64,000 bases of DNA from Edaphobacter sp. 4G125 (GTDB taxonomy: Bacteria; Acidobacteriota; Terriglobia; Terriglobales; Acidobacteriaceae): assembly GCF_014274685.1 (NCBI RefSeq), contig NZ_CP060393.1, positions 434,001-498,000 on the forward strand, read 5' to 3'. Below, one piece after another: positions 51,916 to 61,075 of this stretch (its first letter is position 1; each line of letters begins with the position of its first letter). A model generated the notes under the pieces. It was given only the letters and a program-made list of their open reading frames with translations. It was not told the DNA's origin and did no database searches. The translations under genes and the position numbers were made by a program.

Positions 51916-53751
51916 TTATTTCGTATCACCCAGCATAGGTTTGCTTAAACCGCGCACGGTGTGACCCATCCTTCCTTGAGCATCGAAGACGATGACGTCG
52001 TTGCTCCCTTCTACCAGCCACGGCGCAGGCGTATAGAGCGTTTTCTGCGGACCAACGTTCCATATTCTCCCCATGGCATGTCCATTCAACCAGAGCTGTC
52101 CCTTGGTGAATTCTGTAGTGTCAAGGAAGGTGTCGGCAGTCTTTGCGAGTTTGAAGTCGCCACGATAGAAGCAAGGTCCTTCGCACGGTTTAGTCGCAAA
52201 GGGTAGCTTGTCAGTGTGCGTCATCGTTAGCGGATAGATCTCCCAATCGAGTAGCTGTTTCCCCGCAAGTGTGACCTGGTGGGTGATGCCTGCGCTTTCT
52301 CTGCCGATCGTCTTGCCGAAGTTCACCCGGCCGGTATTTTCCACCAGAATATCGAGTTGGGCGCCCACAGTGCCATGAAGAGCAATGCGATCCTGCTTCA
52401 ATCTCCGGTCGATCGTTCCGATCAGCTTCTTGTTGAGATACACCTGCGCATAGCTGTGCAACTGGTCGAGTACAAGTTCACCATCGGCATCAGCTTTGAG
52501 GTGAGTGCGATAGAGAATCCAACCGTAAGCCTGGCCGATCTCTTCCATTGTCTCGATCCTCTCCGAGCGGATTGCAGTTGGCAGGTTCTCCCATAGCGAA
52601 GCTGCTTCAGGCAATGCAACAGCAGGCACAGCCATTGCCGGAGCTACATTTGGAACCGGAGGTAGCTTCGCGCCGGTGGCCTTCGCAATTACGTCGCGCA
52701 TGGCGAAATACTTGGGCGTTGGTCGACCGCTCTCATCCAGAGCCGAGTCGTAGTCATAGCTCGTCACGTCTGGCTCGTAACTTCCCTTGCCATCGGTGTT
52801 GGCTCCGTTCATCCAGCCAAAGCTGGTGCCGCCGTGAAACATGTAGATGCTGACTGAGTAGCCCTGTTCAAGCATCCACTTGAGGTTTGCCACTTGCGCC
52901 TCGGTGTTCGTGTGCGCGTGCTTGCTCCCCCAGTGATCGAACCATCCTGCCCAGTATTCGCTGTTGAAGAAGGGACCATTTGGGCGATACTTCTTCAGCG
53001 TCGCAAAGGCTTCTTTTGCCTCTCCATCTTTTTCGCCACCGAAGTTGATGCCGACCGGAAGGTCCGGCAGCGAGCCATCCGGAACCTGCACCGGACCATC
53101 GGCCGTATAGAGCTGCGATTTGGTGAAGCCTGCATCGACCAGCAGCTTGTGAATGTGCTGCATGTACTCATGATCTTTGCCGAAAGAACCGTACTCATTC
53201 TCAACCTGTGTCAGGATGATAGGGCCGCCATTGCCGATCTGCAGTGGCGCCAATTCCTGCCCAAGCCGCTTGATCCAGCGCGCAGCAGGCTGCATAAACT
53301 TTGGATCCGTGGTGCGAACCACAGTAGAGGGATCTTTGAGTAGCCACGCTGGGTAGCCTCCCCACTCCCACTCTGCGCAAACATAAGGCCCGGGGCGAAG
53401 AATGACATAGAGCCCTTCCTGCTTGGCCTCGCGGATGAACTCTGCGACATCGTTATTACCGCTGAAGTCATAAACTCCGGGTTGCGGCTCATGCACATTC
53501 CAGAAGACATAGGTTGTGATTGTATTGAGCCCCATGGCCTTTGCCATACGCAGGCGAGCACGCCAGTATTCGCGAGGAATACGCGGATAATGCATCTCGC
53601 CAGAGATCACACGGAAAGGTTTGCCGTCGAGGACAAAGTGTCCATCCGCGACTCGAAAAGTATGGGGTGTCGTCTGTGCGTAAGAAGAGAGGGTGAAGCA
53701 AGATGCAAGAACACAGGCGCAAAAGAAGCGTGCGGCTCGTGAAATATTCAT
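51916..53751 (-). CDS. Secreted glycoside hydrolase family 35 beta-galactosidase
   Basis: 611 residues from ATG 53751; the open frame extends upstream but is not coding. A signal peptide ends near FTLSSYAQ (about 26). The GH35 barrel follows: MHYPRIPREYWRARL, TYVFWNVHEPQPGVYDFSG, the acid/base in ILTQVENEYGSFG, and the nucleophile in FFNSEYWAGWFDHWG. Two C-terminal beta-sandwich domains complete it. It should release terminal galactose from plant or microbial glycans. It is 52 bases upstream of the first porin's end on the same strand, so the three genes may form one uptake unit. Confidence 0.95.
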   Translation of the reverse strand: MNISRAARFFCACVLASCFTLSSYAQTTPHTFRVADGHFVLDGKPFRVISGEMHYPRIPREYWRARLRMAKAMGLNTITTYVFWNVHEPQPGVYDFSGNNDVAEFIREAKQEGLYVILRPGPYVCAEWEWGGYPAWLLKDPSTVVRTTDPKFMQPAARWIKRLGQELAPLQIGNGGPIILTQVENEYGSFGKDHEYMQHIHKLLVDAGFTKSQLYTADGPVQVPDGSLPDLPVGINFGGEKDGEAKEAFATLKKYRPNGPFFNSEYWAGWFDHWGSKHAHTNTEAQVANLKWMLEQGYSVSIYMFHGGTSFGWMNGANTDGKGSYEPDVTSYDYDSALDESGRPTPKYFAMRDVIAKATGAKLPPVPNVAPAMAVPAVALPEAASLWENLPTAIRSERIETMEEIGQAYGWILYRTHLKADADGELVLDQLHSYAQVYLNKKLIGTIDRRLKQDRIALHGTVGAQLDILVENTGRVNFGKTIGRESAGITHQVTLAGKQLLDWEIYPLTMTHTDKLPFATKPCEGPCFYRGDFKLAKTADTFLDTTEFTKGQLWLNGHAMGRIWNVGPQKTLYTPAPWLVEGSNDVIVFDAQGRMGHTVRGLSKPMLGDTK

Positions 53752-53803
53752 CGCACCCTTATAGTACTGGCATCGGGATGGCTGCTGCTGCTCTCTAAGT
53801 GAC

Positions 53804-55189
53804 TTAGAACTTGTAGATGAGGTCGACTCCAAAGAAGAACTGGTTGCGGGCCGTTCCGTTGTCATATCCTCTTCCATCCCATGAGTGATCGAAGCGGAGT
53901 TCGGGTCGTAGCATCAGCGTAGAGCTAAGATACTGCGTTATATAAATCGTGTTCTCTGTATATTTCCCAGGGATACCAGTGCGTTGGCCACGCTTATCAT
54001 TCAGAATGTCGAAACGAAAACCTGCAAAGAGCTTTGGACTGATCTGACGATTGATATAGCTCACCAGCGCATATGCTGGAGCTGTACAGGTGAGCTGCCC
54101 ATTAGCGCAGTAGGCTCCATTCGCTCCTATCTTTGTGGGGACAGGATTGGCAACATTCCCGGCGACGTTTGGCACATCGAGTTGATACATGTACCAGGCC
54201 TCGCTGGCTATATGCCACTTCGTGTTGAATCGGTGATACCAGGTAGCATCGTAATGTTGTACGTTGTCGTGGCCGTATCGGCCATCGTTAATTCCACTGG
54301 CGCACAAATACATATTGTCGCGATGGCTATAGGTTGAATAGTCCAGGCAGGCAAGCGCAGATGCCCTGGCATCTTCAGTCCATGGAGCGACATCGTGACC
54401 CGCTGTAATGCCCAACTGTACGATCCATTGTTTCGTCAGCTTCATGCTGGCAACCGCGCCGGTTTCCGTAGAGGGAGCAGCGGTGTAAGCGAGTGAATGC
54501 GTCATGCTGTAGTTATTAGCGGAAGGCTGCGATTCAATACCTGGCATCGACATGAAGCGGCCGATGCGGATGTTCATGCCCTTTTTCATCGGAAGATAAA
54601 GATCGACATACGCCAACATCGGATCGAAGCCATACTGGCGATTCTTCTGATACAGCTGCTGGCTGAAGTAGCCTTCCGAGGTTGTAAACCGGTAATCCGT
54701 TCCATAAAGAGCCATCACGTGATAGCCCCAATCGAACTTATTGCTCTGCACCGTATCGGGAATTCGTTCAAAGTTCAGAACCGCTTGATTCAGCTCTAGG
54801 CGATTGGCATAGATGCTGTAGGAGACCGGGTAAGTACTCTTTCCTGAGGTGGTGGCATCCACGCCCATAGCAAACCATCCATATATATGAGAGCGACCTT
54901 CTTGCACCCCAAGCTGTTTCAGCAGAGGGCAGGAATCGCCATCCGGCGCGCCAATAGCCGGAGAACCGCCATAGCTCCAATCCGAGGCCGGAAACGGAGG
55001 TGAGTTCAATGGCATTTCGGAGATCTCGACCTCGGATCCGTTGGCATCCGCTGAAGCATTGCCAGGGCTTATTCCGGAAATCTCTTTTGTTTGGGCACTA
55101 CATTGCATCCACACGCCTGAAAAGCTGCATGCAAAAAGCAGCACGACGCATGCAGCCTGCGCCGGGCGCAGCCTGCTTTTCAATCTCAT
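53804..55189 (-). CDS. Outer-membrane beta-barrel porin (OmpL/BBP2-like), copy 1
   Basis: 461 residues with a signal peptide (about 1-30) and a barrel ending in FGVDLIYKF, a terminal phenylalanine as in outer-membrane proteins. Strand marks: LDSPPF-like opening SPPFPASDWSYGGSPAIG, GWFAMGVDATTSG, FDWGYHVMALYGTDYRFTTSEGYFS and RIGRFMSMPGIESQ. It belongs to the beta-barrel porin-2 type seen in Acidobacteriota and should pass small solutes. It is about 60 percent alike the next gene and their last 95 bases are nearly identical. Confidence 0.88.
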   Translation of the reverse strand: MRLKSRLRPAQAACVVLLFACSFSGVWMQCSAQTKEISGISPGNASADANGSEVEISEMPLNSPPFPASDWSYGGSPAIGAPDGDSCPLLKQLGVQEGRSHIYGWFAMGVDATTSGKSTYPVSYSIYANRLELNQAVLNFERIPDTVQSNKFDWGYHVMALYGTDYRFTTSEGYFSQQLYQKNRQYGFDPMLAYVDLYLPMKKGMNIRIGRFMSMPGIESQPSANNYSMTHSLAYTAAPSTETGAVASMKLTKQWIVQLGITAGHDVAPWTEDARASALACLDYSTYSHRDNMYLCASGINDGRYGHDNVQHYDATWYHRFNTKWHIASEAWYMYQLDVPNVAGNVANPVPTKIGANGAYCANGQLTCTAPAYALVSYINRQISPKLFAGFRFDILNDKRGQRTGIPGKYTENTIYITQYLSSTLMLRPELRFDHSWDGRGYDNGTARNQFFFGVDLIYKF

Positions 55190-55287
55190 ATTTTTTCCTG
55201 TGGAGTGATACGAAAGGGACTCGTCGTGGAGCCTTATCTACGACGAGATAGTATCACCCGAAACAGGCAGATTGGTAACAGATTTTA

Positions 55288-55318
55288 AAAACAAAAAGGC
55301 CGCGGAAGACCGCGACCT
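55288..55318 (-). terminator. Terminator of porin copy 2
   Basis: On the minus strand AGGTCGCGG (complement of 55310-55318) pairs with CCGCGGCCT (complement of 55297-55305) including one G-T pair, TCTT loop, then TTTTTGTTTTT. Confidence 0.88.
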
Positions 55319-55330
55319 GTCTATACAAAT

Positions 55331-56830
55331 CTAAAACTTGTAGATGAGGTCGACCCCGAAGAAGAACTGGTTGCGGGCCGTTCCGTTGTCATATCCTCTT
55401 CCATCCCATGAGTGATCGAAGCGGAGCTCCGGTCGGATCATGATCGTTGAGCCGATATATTTGGTTGCGTAGAGGGTGTTCTCGGTGTACTTGCCCGGGA
55501 TGCCCGTGCGCTGTCCCTTCTTGTCGTTCAACAGATCCGAGCGGAAGCCGACGAACAGATGAGGATTGAACTCACGATTCACATAGTTGACGAAGGCGTA
55601 TTCCGGAGCCGTGCAGGTCAGTTGTCCTGCGGCACAGGTTGCGCCATTCGCGCCGAGTTCTGGGGTAATCGGATTCTGGACATTGCCGGCAACGTTCGGA
55701 ACCTCGCGCTCATACATGTACCAGACCTCGGTAGCCGTATGCCACCTCGCGTTAAAGCGGTGATACCACGTTGCATCGTAGTCCTGCAGATTGTTGTAAG
55801 CGTACTTGCCGTCGTTGATGCCATTGGCGCACGCATAAAAGTTATCGTGATTGGATTTGGTGGAGTAGTTGATACAGGCGATTGCAGATGCCTTGCGATC
55901 ATCCGACCAGATAGCCACGTCATGACCGGCGGAGACGCCAGCTTGAATCATCCACTGCTTCGTCAGTTTCAGGCTGGCAATTGCGCCTGTGTCAGTAAAG
56001 GGGTCGATGGTGTAGAGCAGCGAGTGCGTCATGTTGTAGTTATTCGGCGCAAGCTGCGCTTCGATACCTGGTACGGAGAGAAAGCGCCCGATACGGATGT
56101 TCAATCCCTCTTTTACCGGAAAATAGAGGTCGACATATTCAAGCACAGGGTCAAAGCCGTAGCGACGATTCTTCTGTAACAGCTGCTGGCTCAGATAATC
56201 CTTTGCAGTAGTAAAGCGATAATCGATCCCAAAAAACGCAGTAAGGTGATAGCCCCAATCGAAGTGGTCTTTCTGCACCGTATTGGGTAGGCGCTCGGCG
56301 TAGATGACCGCCTGGTTGAGCTCCAATCGGTTGGGGAAGATGTCATAGGAGACGGGGAAATTGTTGTTTGAAGACGTGCTGGCGTTCACGCTTACAGCGA
56401 ACCAGCCATAGATCTTCGAACGGCTGTTCTGCTTGCCCAAGGCCGTCATCAGAGGATAGACATTTCCATCCGGAACTCCGATTGGCGGCGACCCGCCATA
56501 GCCCCAATCAGAGCTTGGAAACGGCGGCGAATCAAGTGGCGCATCCAACATCCGGCGAGTTGTGGCCGGAGGGTCGGGGAGATGTCCTGTCCAGTCCGCT
56601 TTATAAAAGGCCCCGAGACGCTGAAAGAAATTCCCCTGAGATTGTAATGATGAAGATGTTGTTTCTTGCGAATCCGAAACACCGGGGATGGAGTATATTA
56701 CGCCTGCATTTGCAGGTTGGTCGATTGCAGGCTTGTTCTCTTCAGAGATCGCTTCTCTGCAAAATAAGGCAAGAAAAAAGCCCGCGCAGAGAATCCGCGC
56801 AGAGCTTCGCTTCCAAAGGATTGAGTGCAT
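55331..56830 (-). CDS. Outer-membrane beta-barrel porin (OmpL/BBP2-like), copy 2
   Basis: 499 residues from ATG 56830, which has AGGAG five bases upstream; the open frame reaches 56887. It has a signal peptide, a longer N-terminal linker than copy 1 (to about 95), and then the same barrel: SPPFPSSDWGYGGSPPIG, GWFAVSVNASTS, FDWGYHLTAFFGIDYRFTTA, RIGRFLSVPGIEAQ, with the same FGVDLIYKF end. The pair probably serves related solutes. It has its own terminator, so it is transcribed separately from copy 1. Confidence 0.88.
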   Translation of the reverse strand: MHSILWKRSSARILCAGFFLALFCREAISEENKPAIDQPANAGVIYSIPGVSDSQETTSSSLQSQGNFFQRLGAFYKADWTGHLPDPPATTRRMLDAPLDSPPFPSSDWGYGGSPPIGVPDGNVYPLMTALGKQNSRSKIYGWFAVSVNASTSSNNNFPVSYDIFPNRLELNQAVIYAERLPNTVQKDHFDWGYHLTAFFGIDYRFTTAKDYLSQQLLQKNRRYGFDPVLEYVDLYFPVKEGLNIRIGRFLSVPGIEAQLAPNNYNMTHSLLYTIDPFTDTGAIASLKLTKQWMIQAGVSAGHDVAIWSDDRKASAIACINYSTKSNHDNFYACANGINDGKYAYNNLQDYDATWYHRFNARWHTATEVWYMYEREVPNVAGNVQNPITPELGANGATCAAGQLTCTAPEYAFVNYVNREFNPHLFVGFRSDLLNDKKGQRTGIPGKYTENTLYATKYIGSTIMIRPELRFDHSWDGRGYDNGTARNQFFFGVDLIYKF

Positions 56831-56940
56831 ACGTCTCCTGCCGTGGCGACCGGAACATTCGCAGTTCTCGCTGCCAAAGTGCGGCATATCTAACGTTAGC
56901 GCGCAAAGTATAAAGAAGCTGTAAGGAAACAGAAAAGAGT

Positions 56941-56971
56941 CTGTAAGGAAGCTTCTTGAGCTCCCTTACAG
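56941..56971 (-). terminator. Hairpin terminator of the aldo/keto reductase gene
   Basis: CTGTAAGG (56941-56948) and CCTTACAG (56964-56971), with inner AGCT/AGCT pairing, form a long stem. On the minus strand a CTTTT stretch follows. The left arm sequence also repeats 22 bases to the left. Confidence 0.6.
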
Positions 56972-56978
56972 CAAGAAG

Positions 56979-58013
56979 TTATACCGGTAAAGGATTACGT
57001 TCGCCAAACTGAACCTGATGCCAGTAAGGATAGGCACGCTGTACTTCACTGGCCGCATCAAGTTTAGCGATCTGCTCGGGCGTAAGCTTCCAGCCCACTG
57101 CACCCAGATTCTGCTTCAGCTGCTCTTCGTTGCGCGCGCCGATGATTAGTGTAGAGACCGTCGGCCGTTGCAGCAGCCAGTTCAGAGCGATTTGCGGAAC
57201 AGTCTTTCCGGTCTCCTTGGCGATCTCATCCAACGCATCGACCACCTTGTAGACGTATTCCTGTTCCGGCTGTGGACCGTTGTCGACCACGACCTTCGTC
57301 TGTAGGCGGCTCTTCTCCGGCAATGGTTGTCCGCGGCGAATCTTGCCCGTCAAGCGCCCCCATCCCAGCGGTGACCATACCAGTGCCCCTACGCCCTGGT
57401 CGAGCGCCAGCGGCATCAACTCCCATTCGTAATCACGTCCGATCAGAGAGTAGTACACCTGATGGCCTACATATTTAGCCCATCCGTAACGCTCGCTCAC
57501 CGAGAGAGACTTCATCAGATGCCAGCCGGAAAAGTTTGAGCAGGCGATATAACGGACCTTGCCCTCACGTACGAACTGGTCCAGTGTCGTCAGCACCTCT
57601 TCGACCGGAGTAAGGGCGTCAAAGGCGTGCATATGGTAGACGTCGACGTAGTCAGTGCCCAATCGCTTCAGGCTGCCATTGAGCTGCTGAATCATGTGAT
57701 AACGGCTGGAACCCGTATTATTCGGCCCTTCGCCGAAGCGAAAAGTCGTCTTTGTCGAGATCAACACATCTTCGCGCTTGTAGGGCTTCAGGGTTTTGCC
57801 TAGTACCTCTTCGCTCGACCCATTCGAATACACATCCGCGGTATCGAAGAAGTTCACGCCTGCATCCATACAGATGCCGACAATACGATCTGCTTCCTGT
57901 TGCGTCGTCTCACCCCACGCCTTGAAGAACTCGTTGTTTCCGCCGAAAGTTCCCGCACCGAAGCAAAGCTCCGGCACCTTAAATCCTGATCGTCCAAGAA
58001 GTCTGTATTCCAT
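56979..58013 (-). CDS. Aldo/keto reductase (AKR)
   Basis: 344 residues with the AKR barrel: MEYRLLGRSGFKVPELCFGAGTFGG, and the catalytic tetrad D57 and Y62 (FFDTADVY), K88 (STK) and H129 (YHMH). The C-terminal NADPH-binding part has LIIGARNEEQLKQNL. Family members reduce aldehydes and ketones; many of this subtype (YajO/Gox-like) act on sugars or xenobiotics. Start ATG at 58013. It has no operon partner; a porin gene lies downstream of a hairpin. Confidence 0.94.
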   Translation of the reverse strand: MEYRLLGRSGFKVPELCFGAGTFGGNNEFFKAWGETTQQEADRIVGICMDAGVNFFDTADVYSNGSSEEVLGKTLKPYKREDVLISTKTTFRFGEGPNNTGSSRYHMIQQLNGSLKRLGTDYVDVYHMHAFDALTPVEEVLTTLDQFVREGKVRYIACSNFSGWHLMKSLSVSERYGWAKYVGHQVYYSLIGRDYEWELMPLALDQGVGALVWSPLGWGRLTGKIRRGQPLPEKSRLQTKVVVDNGPQPEQEYVYKVVDALDEIAKETGKTVPQIALNWLLQRPTVSTLIIGARNEEQLKQNLGAVGWKLTPEQIAKLDAASEVQRAYPYWHQVQFGERNPLPV

Positions 58014-58082
58014 AGTTATCTATGATGCTTCAGACTTCAGCAGTGATTCCACAGGCTGAGGCCAGAGAAAAACCGTTTCAGA

Positions 58083-58118
58083 CAAACAAAATGCCGCATC
58101 GGAACCCGATGCGGCATT
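58083..58118 (-). terminator. Terminator of the PEP-CTERM gene
   Basis: AATGCCGCATCGG (58090-58102) and CCGATGCGGCATT (58106-58118) form a perfect 13-pair stem with a three-base loop; on the minus strand TTTGTTTG follows. A strong terminator 24 bases past the stop. Confidence 0.93.
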
Positions 58119-58141
58119 GGAAAGGGCTAATCAGTGCTCAC

Positions 58142-58762
58142 TTACCGAGATGCCAGCTTTCTGCGAGCAATTCCAGCCGCGGAGACTAGTCCCGTGCCCA
58201 GAAGAGCAATCGTAGAGGGCTCCGGTACAGCCGGAGGTGCCGGTGCGCCGATCAGGAAGAACTGCTCGGCACCGTCATTTGCAATGGGCATGGCCATCGT
58301 GAAGAAAACCTGATCGCTCTCAGCAAAACCCGCGAGACTGAAGCCCTGGAGTAGATAGTCGGCATAGCCATTACCGTTGTTGACAGCTGGAACCGGGGTC
58401 GGCTCGCTGGGGTCATACCCTGCTACCTTAATCCCGTTAACAAACATGTCAAAGTAACCCAGGTACTGCGTCTCGCTGGTCTGATTGATATCAATTCCGA
58501 TCCAGAACGAGGTGGAGTTCACAACGCCCAGGATCTGGCTGACGGTGTACGTCGGCGACTGGGTATCGGGATAGCTCGACACATTGGATTTAATCAGGGT
58601 GTAGTCGAGGCCAACTGGATTCTTGCATGAAGCGTTACCGATCACGCAAGGGCTGTTGGTCGATTGCTGGTAATTCTTGGCGGGGTCAGAAACCAAGGTA
58701 ATCGTATCAGCGTAAGCGACGGTGCCTGCAAGCAACAGTACCGCCAGTCCAATTTTCTTCAT
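58142..58762 (-). CDS. PEP-CTERM sorting-domain exported protein
   Basis: 206 residues. A signal peptide (about 1-18, ending VAYA) leads into a beta-rich domain of unknown family with NSTSFWIGIDINQ and QYLGYFDMFVNG. The C-terminus is the exosortase tag: PEPSTIALLGTGLVSAAGIARRK (proline-glutamate-proline, hydrophobic helix, basic end), the last 25 residues. The protein should be cut and handed on by exosortase, usually with exopolysaccharide export. No exosortase is in the window. Confidence 0.9.
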   Translation of the reverse strand: MKKIGLAVLLLAGTVAYADTITLVSDPAKNYQQSTNSPCVIGNASCKNPVGLDYTLIKSNVSSYPDTQSPTYTVSQILGVVNSTSFWIGIDINQTSETQYLGYFDMFVNGIKVAGYDPSEPTPVPAVNNGNGYADYLLQGFSLAGFAESDQVFFTMAMPIANDGAEQFFLIGAPAPPAVPEPSTIALLGTGLVSAAGIARRKLASR

Positions 58763-59066
58763 TCAATTCTCCAGTTCTAAAGACTTATGAATTTTGTACA
58801 AACACCTTCTCAGGGAAAAGTTCATATTTAGAAAGCAACAACCTGGCCAAATCCGTATTTCTCGGCTATGGATGAACTAAGCGCTTGAGGAAGCAACAGT
58901 TACCTGCACGTCGAAAATGGGTGGATGGGGAGACTCGATCTGTGAAAAAGATTGTCACTGTGCAAGTCAAAGGCACATTTAATGGAACTGCTTCTCCTAA
59001 TTGACTTTTCCAACTAGAAAAGCCGTGCGGTAACTTGCAGCCGAATCGATGCAAACAAGGGCAAGG
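58763..59066. other. Intergenic region between PEP-CTERM and ligase genes
   Basis: A 304-base AT-richer spacer upstream of the PEP-CTERM gene and downstream of the ligase gene. No repeat, RNA or convincing reading frame was found; it presumably carries the PEP-CTERM promoter. Confidence 0.5.
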
Positions 59067-60959
59067 CTACGCGTCTCTTTCGCCGTTCGATAATCGTGGC
59101 TTGTCAACCTGCGACTGATACACCTCTTCCACACGCACTACGGTGTCAATTTCATTCACAGGTTTGTCATCGCGGATTCGCACGATGCGCGGAAAGCGCA
59201 GCGCGAAGCCGCTCACGTGGCGATCGCTGCGCATAATGTTGTTGAAGGCCACTTCGAGGACTCGCAGAGGCTCGACCGTGCGGAAGAAGCCGTGGTCTTC
59301 AAGCGTGTGATCCATCATCCACGCGCTCATCTCTGCAATCTCGGTGTCGGTAAGGCCGGAATATGCCTTACCGACATTCAGTAGCTCACCTGTTTTCTCG
59401 TAGTGCGGTCCACGCACTGCAAAGGTGTAATCGCTGAGAATGCCAGCGCGTTTGCCGTGGCCAAACTCCGCGCCAGTCACCACAACATCCAACGTTGCCA
59501 GCTCGCGCTTGAGTTTTAGCCATGCTAGTCCACGGCGCCCTGGCTGATAGGTGGAGTCAGCCGCCTTCAGCATCACGCCTTCATTCGCTCGTGCGCGAGC
59601 TTCAGCATAGGCGCGGTCGATGTCCTCGGCAGACTCAACCAAACGCGATGGTGAGAGCAGCAGGCGTTCCACGCCTTCACCGTCAGGTTCAGGAAACATT
59701 AAACCTTGCGGCTCTCTTTTTCGCTCATCTACCGTGAGCGGCGAGCGCACATGCTCCACCAGCTTTTCAACAACCGCTTCGAGTCGGTTGCGTCTCTCCT
59801 TTAGCGGTAGATCAAGTAACAGTTCACCATCCGCATAGAGCAGATCGAACGTCATAAAGATGACAGGGACTTGCTCGCGCCATGCATTCGAAACACGCTT
59901 GCGGCCGATTCTCTGGCCCAGTACAGCAAAGGGTAGCGCTCTACCCTCATTCAGGTCCCAGCCCAGAATCTCTCCATCGAAGATGAGCGACCCTGTGCCT
60001 GCTTCACTCACTTTCGAGAATGCTTCTTCAAGGTCGGGATAACTTTCCGTTACATCCTCTCGATTGCGAGAGTAAATAGCGACACGGCCCGGGTGTCGAG
60101 AATCGCCGCAATGCACCTGCGCTCGCATGCCGTCGTACTTGTCCTCGAGAAATGCGTCGATGCGAACTGTATCTAAAGAAGTGTCATCCTGAGCGAAGCG
60201 TAGCGAAGTCGAAGGATCTGCGGTTGCTTTTATATCTGACTTGCCCACAAAGCGTTCTGCCGCCTCCTCGGGCGAATCCACCGGGTTCGCCAGCATGAAA
60301 CCCAGTGGATGAAATAGTCGCATCCGTGCATCTTTCAACGCACCTGCAAAAGCACGATGTACAGCGAGTGCAAGGTCTGCCTCGAGCATCACTGCATGAC
60401 GAACCTCAGTTACTGGAACCTCAGCCGCAACAGCAATAGCTTCTTCAACCAGACTCTGCTTCACCCCGATGCGCATGTCACCGCTCATCAGCTTTAGCAA
60501 ATACTTCGCTTCCAGTGGAGTCGCGCTCTGCAATAGTCCTATTACCAGGGCTTCACGCGCCGCAGTCGTCTTCGCGACAGCCATTTCCGCGAATGCTTCG
60601 TAGACATCGTCCAATGTGAGTGAAGCAGGCTGCTCCCCGGCTTTATCCATCAGCTCGTATCCAGCCGCGCCTAGATCACCATGCCGCTTATAAGCAGCGG
60701 TCAATTCGACGCTTGTTGCTCCACTGACTGACAGTAGCGCCTTTGAGAGCAACGCCCCACCCGCATTCAGTTTGCGTGGATCGGCTTCGGCAAAAGGAGA
60801 ACCCGCAAGATACAGCGCAAACCTCCCCGCATCCTCTGTCCCCGGTGCAGCTTCGTGGACTCGCCGGACTGCCTCTGCGATTGCAGCGCGCTTTTTCAGT
60901 CTGCCGGGCTCCTTTGCCAGCGCCTCGGCCAACTCGGCGAGTTCACGAAATAACGCCAT
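59067..60959 (-). CDS. lig: ATP-dependent DNA ligase with an inserted repeat peptide
   Basis: 630 residues. An N-terminal DNA-binding domain (about 1-235) precedes the adenylation domain: motif I EDKYDGMRA with nucleophile K274, motif III FDGEILGW (327-334), motif IV EGVMLKA and motif V WLKLKRE. An OB domain ends the protein. The three-domain plan is like archaeal/LigB ligases, used in repair beside the NAD-dependent ligase. Residues about 244-260 (ADPSTSLRFAQDDTS) are the translation of a dispersed repeat at 60181-60225, inserted in frame just before motif I. It is divergent from the cysteine synthase gene. Confidence 0.93.
   Translation of the reverse strand: MALFRELAELAEALAKEPGRLKKRAAIAEAVRRVHEAAPGTEDAGRFALYLAGSPFAEADPRKLNAGGALLSKALLSVSGATSVELTAAYKRHGDLGAAGYELMDKAGEQPASLTLDDVYEAFAEMAVAKTTAAREALVIGLLQSATPLEAKYLLKLMSGDMRIGVKQSLVEEAIAVAAEVPVTEVRHAVMLEADLALAVHRAFAGALKDARMRLFHPLGFMLANPVDSPEEAAERFVGKSDIKATADPSTSLRFAQDDTSLDTVRIDAFLEDKYDGMRAQVHCGDSRHPGRVAIYSRNREDVTESYPDLEEAFSKVSEAGTGSLIFDGEILGWDLNEGRALPFAVLGQRIGRKRVSNAWREQVPVIFMTFDLLYADGELLLDLPLKERRNRLEAVVEKLVEHVRSPLTVDERKREPQGLMFPEPDGEGVERLLLSPSRLVESAEDIDRAYAEARARANEGVMLKAADSTYQPGRRGLAWLKLKRELATLDVVVTGAEFGHGKRAGILSDYTFAVRGPHYEKTGELLNVGKAYSGLTDTEIAEMSAWMMDHTLEDHGFFRTVEPLRVLEVAFNNIMRSDRHVSGFALRFPRIVRIRDDKPVNEIDTVVRVEEVYQSQVDKPRLSNGERDA
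60181..60225 (+). repeat. Dispersed TCATCCTGAG-type repeat inside the ligase gene, copy 2
   Basis: GTCATCCTGAG, AGCGTAGCGAAG and GGATCTGCGG match the intergenic copy at 27948-27990. On the minus strand it is translated as part of the ligase without a stop or frame change. Confidence 0.85.
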
Positions 60960-61075
60960 GATGAAATTCCCTTACAGTTCACCTTCATGGATGCCGAAAG
61001 GCACCGCACCCAGCTACAATCCTTTCAAGATATTCAACACCCAGGGCCACAATTCCTCCATTAAGGAGCCCAAAA

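Noticed and set aside
60960..61075. Riboswitch upstream of cysteine synthase
   Set aside because: No SAM or other riboswitch core was seen; only a short CTCC/GGAG pairing next to the ribosome-binding site.
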